Source of the DNA: an uncultured Lachnospiraceae bacterium
Lineage (GTDB): Bacteria > Bacillota > Clostridia > Lachnospirales > Lachnospiraceae
Length of the DNA: 64,000 nucleotides
Assembly: GCA_910587765.1 (NCBI GenBank)
Contig: CAJUNR010000018.1
Location: 1-64,000, forward strand
Reading direction: 5' to 3'
In this document: positions 42,027 through 48,873 of the stretch, piece by piece
How the letters are laid out: the number at the start of each line of letters is the position of its first letter
Numbering within the stretch: the stretch's first letter is position 1
Position numbers and translations under genes: made by a program
Notes under the pieces: model-generated
Databases searched by the model: none
Seen by the model: the letters and a program-made list of their open reading frames with translations, nothing else
Told to the model about the DNA's origin: nothing

Positions 42027-43061
42027 CTACTGAACCTCCGCCCAGCCTTCCCTCGTCTTCACATACTGCGTTCCGTACTCCGCATAAAAATAGGCCCGCA
42101 CGGACGGAGCGATATTGCACACGTCGCTGTAAGAGCACATCACGATATTTTCCGGCGCATTGACATACTCTTCCGTCTCATCCCCAACCAGAAACCGCCA
42201 TCCGCAGTCGGAAAAATCCTCCTCCGGTTCCTGCCGATACATATATCCGATCCGCTCTTCCTCCAGCGCCTTCTTCGTAATCAGGCATTCCTGACTCGTA
42301 TCGAACAGGCTGGCCCATTCTCTTGTCTCCGGCTGATACCACATGCTTCTCTGCCATGCCATCCCTTCCGCGAAAAGCTGACGGATCAGTCCCATATTCA
42401 GTTTGAGGAAATCCGCAAGGCTTTCCTTCTGCCGGCGCATAAAATACACGGCTCCGCACAGACAGCTCAGGGCATATTCCTTCCACGAATGATAGAACAC
42501 CTGCGCCATACGCACGGACGGATCCGTCAGCTCCCAAAATTCCTCATCGGAAATCACGCCGCACGCCGCCGCTTTCCTGCAGAGTCCGATCTTCTCATTG
42601 ATATCCCACGCATAGAATCCGCGTTCCTGTACCAGCGGATAGAACTGCTCCGCCATATCTTTCGATTCCAGAAACCAGTCCCGGTTTTCCGGCCGTATCT
42701 CCTCAACCCGGAACATGGGGGCGCCGATCCAGAACGTCCGAAACTGCTCATACTGCTCGCACTCGGAAAATTCCCGCAGCATCGCTTCTTCCAGTGTCTT
42801 CCGGTCATGAATCCCGTACATCTCCTCCAGATGTTCTCTTGCCAGAGCGGCCGCTTCCTCTGTCCCGCAGTGATACAGCTTTTCGTAACCCATATGCTCC
42901 GCCACTCCCGGCAGCTTCCGGCAGGTGGAGATTCCGCTTAAAAGCAGCGTAAATTCTTCCCGGCTCACCGGCTTCTCAGGACCTGAAATCTGCTCCATCT
43001 CCAGCTGAAAGATCTCAATCTCCCTGACTATTTCTATCACACCCGTCATCTGATTCTCCAT
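42027..43061 (-). CDS. DUF1266-DUF2185 fusion protein
   Basis: A 344-aa soluble protein. Residues ~120-250 match DUF1266 (YAWDINEKIGLCRKAAACGV, then WELTDPSVRMAQVFYHSWKE and YALSCLCGAVYF). The last ~70 residues (CGWRFLVGDETEEYVNAPEN, then IVMCSYSDVCNIAPSVRAYF) match DUF2185, a domain related to immunity proteins of toxin systems. The start at 43061 is strongly set by GGAGGAGAGG; the upstream ATG lies within that site. It may protect against, or regulate, a secreted toxin, but no toxin gene is adjacent. It lies 50 nt downstream of the nitroreductase gene. Confidence 0.75.
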   Translation of the reverse strand: MENQMTGVIEIVREIEIFQLEMEQISGPEKPVSREEFTLLLSGISTCRKLPGVAEHMGYEKLYHCGTEEAAALAREHLEEMYGIHDRKTLEEAMLREFSECEQYEQFRTFWIGAPMFRVEEIRPENRDWFLESKDMAEQFYPLVQERGFYAWDINEKIGLCRKAAACGVISDEEFWELTDPSVRMAQVFYHSWKEYALSCLCGAVYFMRRQKESLADFLKLNMGLIRQLFAEGMAWQRSMWYQPETREWASLFDTSQECLITKKALEEERIGYMYRQEPEEDFSDCGWRFLVGDETEEYVNAPENIVMCSYSDVCNIAPSVRAYFYAEYGTQYVKTREGWAEVQ

Positions 43062-43111
43062 TCTCCTCTCCTCCAGTTCCATCCATCCGTCTTCTCTCTA
43101 CCCGGACCGCC

Positions 43112-43636
43112 TCAATACTTCTCCCGATGTACCTTCTCCGTAAGAAGCTCTTCCAAACAGTAAGGCCCTGGATGGTCTTTGGGCATACCAAGTGACAGAA
43201 CTGCCTCCAGCTTCATCTGTTCCGGATAACCCAGCAGTTCTCTGAGATACTCTTCCGCGCTCCTTCCGTCCGAAGCCTCCCGAAGCCGGCCCTGAATCCA
43301 ACAGCTTCCGATCCCCAGACTGTCCGCCATCAGATGCATGCCGGTCATGGCAATGGCGCAGTCCTCGGTCCACACATCCGTCTTCCGGGCGTCTCCCAGC
43401 ACAAGGACGGCGCAGTCCGCATCCTCCAGCATCTTCGCCCCTGCCGCTCTGCATCCCGCCATCTTTTTCAGTGTCTCTTTCCGGCGCACCACCAGAAATT
43501 CCCATGGACGGACCGCGCGTCCGGACGGGGACAGCAGTCCCGCCTGCAGGATCTTCTCAAGTGCTTCCTCCGGCACCGGCTCTCCCGTATAGCTGCGGAC
43601 ACTGCGCCGGTTTTTCATAATCTCCAGTAATTCCAT
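43112..43636 (-). CDS. Nitroreductase-family flavoprotein
   Basis: A 174-aa NAD(P)H- and FMN-dependent oxidoreductase. It shows MKNRRSVRSYTGEPVPEEAL (FMN phosphate binding Arg-Arg-Ser), AGLLSPSGRAVRPWEFLVVR, DCAIAMTGMHLMADSLGIGS and VLSLGMPKDHPG (second FMN contact). The short length, lacking the insertion of NfsA/B, is like the small clostridial members. The start at 43636 follows GGGAGG; the longer frame of 195 aa does not. Substrate is unknown. Confidence 0.92.
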   Translation of the reverse strand: MELLEIMKNRRSVRSYTGEPVPEEALEKILQAGLLSPSGRAVRPWEFLVVRRKETLKKMAGCRAAGAKMLEDADCAVLVLGDARKTDVWTEDCAIAMTGMHLMADSLGIGSCWIQGRLREASDGRSAEEYLRELLGYPEQMKLEAVLSLGMPKDHPGPYCLEELLTEKVHREKY

Positions 43637-43740
43637 ATGTACAGCCTCCCTGTGATCATTTCCTTTCTGAATGATACCATAAAGCAGATGTTTCATCAAG
43701 ACGCGAAAAAAAGGTTCCCCGCATCAGGCTGAAAAGCGCT

Positions 43741-44367
43741 CTAAGTAAGCTGCAGCAGTTCCTTCAGCATCCGTCCGCCCGGGTCGGTATCGTCGGCGCA
43801 GTAGACCGCGGCCTTGTCCGGGTCGGCGCTCCTTCCCGAAAATACGGGGAAAAGGAATCCGCATTCCGGCATTCCCGGCTCGTACTCTCCGACCAGCGGA
43901 CACACCGCGCAGATCAAATATTCGTATACCTCCTCCGATTCCCCGAGGCGTTCCTTGTCCCTGGCCTTTACCGGTACGTCATACCGGTCGTGGAAGACGA
44001 AGACCGCACGCGGTTCCTTCCAGGGATAGCGCTCCCCCAGAATTTCATAGAACGTCTCCATCAGAGCGTCGTTTTTCAATCTGCAGGCTTTCATGGCCGT
44101 CAGAAGCTGACGCATGCCGCCCGGTCCGCTCTGTGCCTCCCGGAACCGGTATTCTTTCAGTTGTTCGTTGGTTGGCGCAAAGGGGATCGTTTTGGCGATG
44201 GCCAGATTCTTCTCCCTCTCTCTCGCCGGCAGTTTCAGAAAGTTCGTATTGAAAGTGCCGTCAATCCCGCCGTCCGCATCCAGATAACAGCCCGCAATCC
44301 TCGTAAAAGAGGTCCGGGACAGCGTCATCCGTCTGGTAAGTTCCATCATGTCTTCTCTGTCTATCAT
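43741..44367 (-). CDS. Short DUF4317-like protein
   Basis: A 208-aa protein whose N-terminal ELTRRMTLSRTSFTRIAGCY, then LDADGGIDGTFNTNFLKLPA, matches the start of DUF4317 proteins of Clostridia, which are normally close to 400 aa. Here the C-terminal half is missing: after AVCPLVGEYEPGMPECGFLF the protein ends within about 40 residues. There is no sign of a frameshifted remainder in the 100 nt before the nitroreductase gene, so it is either a natural short form or an old deletion. Function of the family is unknown. Confidence 0.65.
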   Translation of the reverse strand: MIDREDMMELTRRMTLSRTSFTRIAGCYLDADGGIDGTFNTNFLKLPAREREKNLAIAKTIPFAPTNEQLKEYRFREAQSGPGGMRQLLTAMKACRLKNDALMETFYEILGERYPWKEPRAVFVFHDRYDVPVKARDKERLGESEEVYEYLICAVCPLVGEYEPGMPECGFLFPVFSGRSADPDKAAVYCADDTDPGGRMLKELLQLT

Positions 44368-44386
44368 GCGTTTTTACCCCTTTCAC

Positions 44387-44866
44387 TCATTTATGATACG
44401 GCGCACCGCTGCGTATCATATAACTCCGGTAAATTTGTTCCAGCAAAATCACACGCATCAATTGATGAGGGAAGGTCATTCTGGAAAAACTAAGCCGAAA
44501 ATCCGCCCTCTTGAGTACCCCGGCGGACAATCCGAGAGAACCGCCGATCACAAAGGTCATATGGCTGATTCCTTCCACGTTCTGCCGTTCCATCCAGCCG
44601 GAAAGTTCCACGGAATCCATCGTCCTGCCGTCAATGGCAAGCGCCGTCACATACGAACCGGGCGGAAGTTTCTGAAGAATACGCATTTCCTCTTTCTCCC
44701 GGATCTGTTCCTCTCTCGCCGCGCCGGCGCCCTCCGGCGTTTTCTCATCCGCAACCTCGATCAGTTCCAGCCGGCAGAAACGGCTGAGACGCCTGGCGTA
44801 CTCTTCTATGGCTTCCCTGAAATACTTCTCCTTGATCTTCCCCACCGCTACAACTGTAATCTTCAT
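44387..44866 (-). CDS. rlmH: 23S rRNA (pseudouridine1915-N3)-methyltransferase
   Basis: A 159-aa SPOUT methyltransferase. It shows MKITVVAVGKIKEKYFREAI, EYARRLSRFCRLELIEVADE, ALAIDGRTMDSVELSGWMER, FVIGGSLGLSAGVLKRADFR (SAM site) and FPHQLMRVILLEQIYRSYMI. The length and every motif are typical. It methylates pseudouridine 1915 in helix 69 of the 23S rRNA. GGGAGGG precedes the ATG. It is followed after 19 nt by the DUF4317-like gene. Confidence 0.97.
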   Translation of the reverse strand: MKITVVAVGKIKEKYFREAIEEYARRLSRFCRLELIEVADEKTPEGAGAAREEQIREKEEMRILQKLPPGSYVTALAIDGRTMDSVELSGWMERQNVEGISHMTFVIGGSLGLSAGVLKRADFRLSFSRMTFPHQLMRVILLEQIYRSYMIRSGAPYHK

Positions 44867-44904
44867 ATTCTCCCTCCCTGTCCTTCGGCAACCCTAAATT
44901 CCGG

Positions 44905-44933
44905 TTGTAATCCTTCCCTCCATTGAGTATAAT
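44905..44933 (+). promoter_or_regulatory. Promoter of the small membrane protein gene
   Basis: TTGTAA (44905-44910), 17 bp, TATAAT (44928-44933), 32 bp before the start codon and back to back with rlmH. Confidence 0.8.
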
Positions 44934-44964
44934 AATTTTAAAAACCACAAAGGAGCACTGAAAA

Positions 44965-45414
44965 ATGAATACTCATATCGCCGCCAAAGACCGGCATTCC
45001 GAGACCAGATCCTCCGCCTGGACCTTCCTGATTGTGGGGGGCGTCGGCCTTCTCGTAATTACGCTGGCGCTCGCAGGCGTAATCCGCCTTCCGCTGAATA
45101 CGTTTTCCCTCGCCGTTCTGGAAGGCATGTTCTTCCTCTTTTTGATCATCGCCGCCGTTTCTTTCCGCAACGCCATGAAAATGCTGGACGACATTGCCAG
45201 AGAAAACGATCTGGAAAGCCGCATCCGGACATGGGCCGAAGAACATTTAAACGCGGAAGAACTGAGCGAAGGGCTGGACGCGGATATCCCGGAGGAAGAA
45301 CGGTTTTTTATCCTGTCCGAAGCGATCCGCAGACGGCTGATGCCGGCATTCCCGGAAATTGACGACGCCTACGCGGACAAGCTGACCGAAGATTTCTATA
45401 ACGAACTTTTTTAA
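44965..45414 (+). CDS. Hypothetical membrane protein (149 aa)
   Basis: Two TM segments near the N-terminus (AWTFLIVGGVGLLVITLALA, and AVLEGMFFLFLIIAAVSF) are followed by an acidic cytoplasmic domain of ~85 residues (ARENDLESRIRTWAEEHLNA ... DDAYADKLTEDFYNELF). AAAGGAG precedes the ATG. It is transcribed alone between a good promoter and a double terminator. Proteins of this shape are widespread in Lachnospiraceae next to housekeeping genes, but I know of no assigned function. Confidence 0.75.
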   Translation: MNTHIAAKDRHSETRSSAWTFLIVGGVGLLVITLALAGVIRLPLNTFSLAVLEGMFFLFLIIAAVSFRNAMKMLDDIARENDLESRIRTWAEEHLNAEELSEGLDADIPEEERFFILSEAIRRRLMPAFPEIDDAYADKLTEDFYNELF

Positions 45415-45432
45415 ACGCTCTGTCCGCAGGAC

Positions 45433-45505
45433 AAAGAGACTGCCGCAGAATATCCTCCCGGTTCCCCGACCGGGACGTATCCTCCGACAGTCTCTCTTGT
45501 TTTTT
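45433..45505 (+). terminator. Terminator 1 of the small membrane protein gene
   Basis: A long hairpin with outer arms AAGAGACTG (45434-45442) and CAGTCTCTCTT (45488-45498) and an inner CCCGGT/ACCGGG is followed by TTTTTT. Confidence 0.8.
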
Positions 45506-45567
45506 CGTTACTGTTCACACCTGCGTCGGGCGTCCGGGTGGCGTGGGGGTGAACGGTAACGTTTTTT
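45506..45567 (+). terminator. Terminator 2, with GTTACYGTTCAC arms
   Basis: CGTTACTGTTCAC (45506-45518) pairs over 13 positions with GTGAACGGTAACG (45549-45561), one G-T wobble, followed by TTTTTT. The loop contains CGGGCGTCCGG, also found in the 53-nt hairpin repeat. Confidence 0.7.
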
Positions 45568-45573
45568 CCTGTT

Positions 45574-46962
45574 CTACTTCGCGCTCAGATACTCATGGAT
45601 TCCTTTCGCCGCCGCTTTGCCTGCGCCCATGGCCAGAATGACCGTCGCCGCGCCGGTCACGGCGTCGCCGCCCGCGTATACGCCCTCCTTGGACGTAGCG
45701 CCCGTATCCTCGGTCGCGACGATACACTGTCTGCGGTTGATCTCCAGCCCCTTCGTGGTCGAGGAAATCAGCGGATTCGGGGACGTGCCGAGCGACATGA
45801 TCACCGTATCGCAGTCAATTGTAAACTCGGAACCCGGAACTTCCACCGGACGGCGTCTTCCGGAAGCATCCGGCTCGCCCAGTTCCATGCGGATGCATTT
45901 GATGCCGGTCACCCAGTCGTTCTCATTGACGAGAATCTCTACCGGATTGGTCAGAAGATCAAAGATAATCCCCTCTTCTTTTGCGTGATGCACTTCCTCC
46001 ACACGGGCCGGAAGCTCTTCCTCGCTTCTTCTGTACACGATATGGGTTTCCGCACCGAGACGGAGCGCCGTACGCGCCGCGTCCATCGCCACATTGCCGC
46101 CGCCGACTACGACGACCTTCTTGCCGCGGACAATCGGCGTATCATAATCTTCGTTGAACGCCTTCATCAGGTTGTTCCTGGTCAGGTACTCGTTGGCGGA
46201 AAGCACGCCGCAGGCGGTCTCACCCGGAATACCCATGAATTTAGGAAGTCCCGCGCCGGAACCGATGAATACCGCGTCAAAACCCTCGTCCTCGATCAGA
46301 TCGTCCAGCTTCACGGTTCTGCCAACGATCACGTCAGTTTCGATTTTAACTCCGAGCGCTTTCACGTTCTCCACCTCCGGACCTACCACGCGGTCCTTGG
46401 GAAGACGAAATTCCGGAATACCGTAAACGAGAACGCCGCCTGCCTTATGTAACGCCTCAAAGATAGTCACGTCATAGCCGAGTTTTGCCAGATCTCCCGC
46501 ACAGGTCAGGCCGGAGGGACCGGAGCCGATGACCGCCACTTTTTTGCCGTTCTTCTCCGCGGGAGCCGCTGGTTTGATGCCGTTCTCACGGGCCCAGTCC
46601 GCCACAAAACGTTCCAGCTTGCCGATGGAAATGGGATCGCCCTTCTTTCCGCGGATACATTTTCCCTCGCACTGGCTCTCCTGAGGACATACGCGTCCGC
46701 AGACTGCCGGAAGCGCGGAGGATTTGCTGATAATCTGGAACGCTTCCTCAAACTTCTCTTCCTTCACCGCCGCGATGAAAGAGGGGATATCGATGGATAC
46801 CGGACATCCTTCGATACATTTTGCATTCTTGCAGGTGATGCAGCGCTGGGACTCCTCCACCGCTTCCTCTTTATTATAACCATAGCATACTTCTTCAAAA
46901 TTCGTTGCACGAACCAGGGGATCCTGCTCCCGGACCGGTATTTTCTTCAATACATCTGCCAT
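45574..46962 (-). CDS. nfnB: NADH-dependent ferredoxin:NADP oxidoreductase, NfnB subunit
   Basis: A 462-aa protein homologous to the glutamate synthase small subunit. N-terminal cysteine motifs for two 4Fe-4S clusters (CITCKNAKCIEGCPVS, and CGRVCPQESQCEGKC) are followed by an FAD domain (VAVIGSGPSGLTCAGDLAKL) and an NADPH domain (KVVVVGGGNVAMDAARTALR), ending in GVYAGGDAVTGAATVILAMG. Coupled by TAATG overlap with a PyrK-like NfnA gene, it is most likely NfnB, the bifurcating NADPH site, rather than a GltD that would need a large subunit. It complements the hydrogenase in cofactor balance. Confidence 0.9.
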   Translation of the reverse strand: MADVLKKIPVREQDPLVRATNFEEVCYGYNKEEAVEESQRCITCKNAKCIEGCPVSIDIPSFIAAVKEEKFEEAFQIISKSSALPAVCGRVCPQESQCEGKCIRGKKGDPISIGKLERFVADWARENGIKPAAPAEKNGKKVAVIGSGPSGLTCAGDLAKLGYDVTIFEALHKAGGVLVYGIPEFRLPKDRVVGPEVENVKALGVKIETDVIVGRTVKLDDLIEDEGFDAVFIGSGAGLPKFMGIPGETACGVLSANEYLTRNNLMKAFNEDYDTPIVRGKKVVVVGGGNVAMDAARTALRLGAETHIVYRRSEEELPARVEEVHHAKEEGIIFDLLTNPVEILVNENDWVTGIKCIRMELGEPDASGRRRPVEVPGSEFTIDCDTVIMSLGTSPNPLISSTTKGLEINRRQCIVATEDTGATSKEGVYAGGDAVTGAATVILAMGAGKAAAKGIHEYLSAK

Positions 46963-47846
46963 TATTTGTCACCTCCGCAATTTCCGCAGCCGCCATGATG
47001 GGTATCGCCCTCCTGGTACTTCAGAAGGCGTCTTCCCTCTTCCGTCTTATACATGGCCGCTCTTTTCATAGCCTGCTCAAAATCAATCTTATGGCCGTCA
47101 AATTCCGGTCCGTCCACACATGCAAATTTCACCTCGTCACCCACAAGCACACGGCAGGCTCCGCACATACCGGTTCCGTCCACCATGATGGGATTCATGC
47201 TCACAATCGTGGGAATGCCCAGCTTCTTCGTCGTCAGACAGGCAAATTTCATCATGATCATGGGGCCGATCGCCACGCACAGATCGTAATGATGCCCTTC
47301 GCTGACCAGCTTCTCCAGCATGGCCGTGCCCACACCGTGGAATCCGTAGCTTCCGTCGTCCGTACAAAGATACAGGTTGCCGACTTTGCTCATCTCCTCC
47401 TCCAGAATCAGAAGGTCCTTCGTCCTTGCGCCCACAATGATATCGCACTCGATTCCGTGGTCATGCAGCCACTTTGCCTGCGGATAGACCGGAGCCGTAC
47501 CGACGCCGCCGGCGATGAAAACGACTTTCTTCTTCTTCACTTCCTCGAAATCGTCCGTCACCAGTTCGGACGGCCGTCCGAGAGGCCCTACAAAGTCGGC
47601 AATCTCGTCTCCCGCTTTCAGAGCCATCAGCTTGTGCGTGGACACGCCGATCGGCTGGAACGCCAGCGTGATCGTTCCCGCCTCTCTGTCATAATCGCAG
47701 ATCGTCAGCGGAATGCGCTCCGCAGTTTCATCTACTCTTACAATAATGAACTGTCCCGGCTCGCAGGACTTTGCTACACGCGGTGCATGGATGACCTGCT
47801 TGTAGACCGCTGCAGAGAGCTTCTCTGCTTCCAAAATCTTAAACAT
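46962..47846 (-). CDS. nfnA: NADH-dependent ferredoxin:NADP oxidoreductase, NfnA subunit
   Basis: A 294-aa ferredoxin-NADP reductase-type protein. It has an FAD domain (CEPGQFIIVRVDETAERIPL) and an NAD domain (KVVFIAGGVGTAPVYPQAKW), with a C-terminal 2Fe-2S site (DGTGMCGACRVLVGDEVKFA, CVDGPEFDGHKIDF). It ends in a Cys-rich tail, GGCGNCGGDK. The start at 47846 follows AGGAGG. Together with NfnB it should couple NADPH formation to oxidation of NADH and reduced ferredoxin. The PyrK-like dihydroorotate role is unlikely because pyrD is not adjacent. Confidence 0.9.
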   Translation of the reverse strand: MFKILEAEKLSAAVYKQVIHAPRVAKSCEPGQFIIVRVDETAERIPLTICDYDREAGTITLAFQPIGVSTHKLMALKAGDEIADFVGPLGRPSELVTDDFEEVKKKKVVFIAGGVGTAPVYPQAKWLHDHGIECDIIVGARTKDLLILEEEMSKVGNLYLCTDDGSYGFHGVGTAMLEKLVSEGHHYDLCVAIGPMIMMKFACLTTKKLGIPTIVSMNPIMVDGTGMCGACRVLVGDEVKFACVDGPEFDGHKIDFEQAMKRAAMYKTEEGRRLLKYQEGDTHHGGCGNCGGDK

Positions 47847-47863
47847 ACGCTTCCTCCTAAATA

Positions 47864-47933
47864 TTGTAGCAATTTTACCCAACAACTACAAATGAACTTC
47901 TTTTATCATAATGTAAAATTACTGAAATTTCAA
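47864..47933 (-). promoter_or_regulatory. Promoter of nfnAB with a downstream inverted repeat
   Basis: TTGAAA (47928-47933), 17 bp, TATGAT (47905-47910). In the leader, TTGTAG (47886-47891) and CTACAA (47864-47869) form an inverted repeat 16 bp apart, which may be an operator or a leader stem. Confidence 0.65.
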
Positions 47934-47940
47934 CAAAAAC

Positions 47941-48828
47941 TTATGGAATTGCCGGTTCTTCTGCCGGTATGCCAGTATTTTCCTCCTCCGGCGTCTCTAT
48001 AATTTCCGACACATTGTAGCTTGCCTCCGTGATCGCGCTGCTTCCTCCGTCTTCCGCCACGGAGACCGCCTGCAGCACGGTGTGCCCTGGTGCGATGTAA
48101 ACCGGCCCCTGATAAAGCTTTGAGTGGAGGCCCGGTTCCTCCCCGTTGGTCGTATAATAGATTCGGCAGCCCTCCCCCGCCGTAATAGTCACGGAGATTC
48201 CGCCCTCATAGGAGCCGGACGGAACGCTGAACACCGGCTCGTCCGGATACTGAAACGACACATAATAGGTGCCGGACGCTTCCTCGCTCTGCACGCCGTC
48301 GTCGCAGATAAAGACCGCCCGCACCACCGTCGTTCCTTCTCCAATGGAAACGGGAGTACGGTAGACCGCGCTCCCTTCATCCGGGGTCGTCCCGTCCATG
48401 GTGTAATGGATCTCGCCCTGGCGGTTCCCGCCATACAGGATCGTCAGCATCGGGGAATAGCTGTAGGCTCCCGGCTGCGTACCAAACTGCGGCCTCTCGA
48501 CCAGCACCGGCGTCACCTCCGGCAGCACTTCCTCCTCCGGCTCCGCGGCCGTCCCCTCCGTCGGCAGCACATACTGATAGGCCGAGCGATAGCACAGAAG
48601 GCCGAGAATTGCCAAAGACACGCCCGCCAGGCCGCAGCGCCACCGCCGCCTGGAAACAGTCCGAACGTTTCCCCCTGCTGCGGATGCCCCCCTGTCGCGC
48701 ACTTCCTCGGTTCCAATCGCAATATCTTCCGCCGGATTGTAATCCGGAACCATCTGGACGGCGGTTCCGCACTTTTCACAGTAGATTTTATCGTCAGGTA
48801 TTTCCGCACCGCACCTCTGACATTTCAT
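47941..48828 (-). CDS. Zinc-ribbon membrane protein with chitobiase-type C-terminal repeats
   Basis: A 295-aa protein. The N-terminal zinc ribbon MKCQRCGAEIPDDKIYCEKC (two CxxC) is followed by a TM near 63-82 (WRCGLAGVSLAILGLLCYRS). The outer part holds two CHB_HEX_C_1-type repeats with the hallmark tripeptides: IHYTMDGTTPDEGSAVYRTP, and IYYTTNGEEPGLHSKLYQGP. Such repeats occur on clostridial surface proteins and may bind glycans or protein partners. It lies just downstream of ftsK in the same direction, 45 nt away, and may be co-transcribed. Function is unknown. Confidence 0.75.
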   Translation of the reverse strand: MKCQRCGAEIPDDKIYCEKCGTAVQMVPDYNPAEDIAIGTEEVRDRGASAAGGNVRTVSRRRWRCGLAGVSLAILGLLCYRSAYQYVLPTEGTAAEPEEEVLPEVTPVLVERPQFGTQPGAYSYSPMLTILYGGNRQGEIHYTMDGTTPDEGSAVYRTPVSIGEGTTVVRAVFICDDGVQSEEASGTYYVSFQYPDEPVFSVPSGSYEGGISVTITAGEGCRIYYTTNGEEPGLHSKLYQGPVYIAPGHTVLQAVSVAEDGGSSAITEASYNVSEIIETPEEENTGIPAEEPAIP

Positions 48829-48873
48829 ATCCGACCCTGTTTCCTTTCCGTCCGCTCACGGAAGCATTCCTTC

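Noticed and set aside
45574..46962. Glutamate synthase small subunit (GltD)
   Set aside because: The gene is coupled by a 1-nt overlap to an NfnA/PyrK-like gene and no large GltB subunit is present, so NfnB is the better reading.
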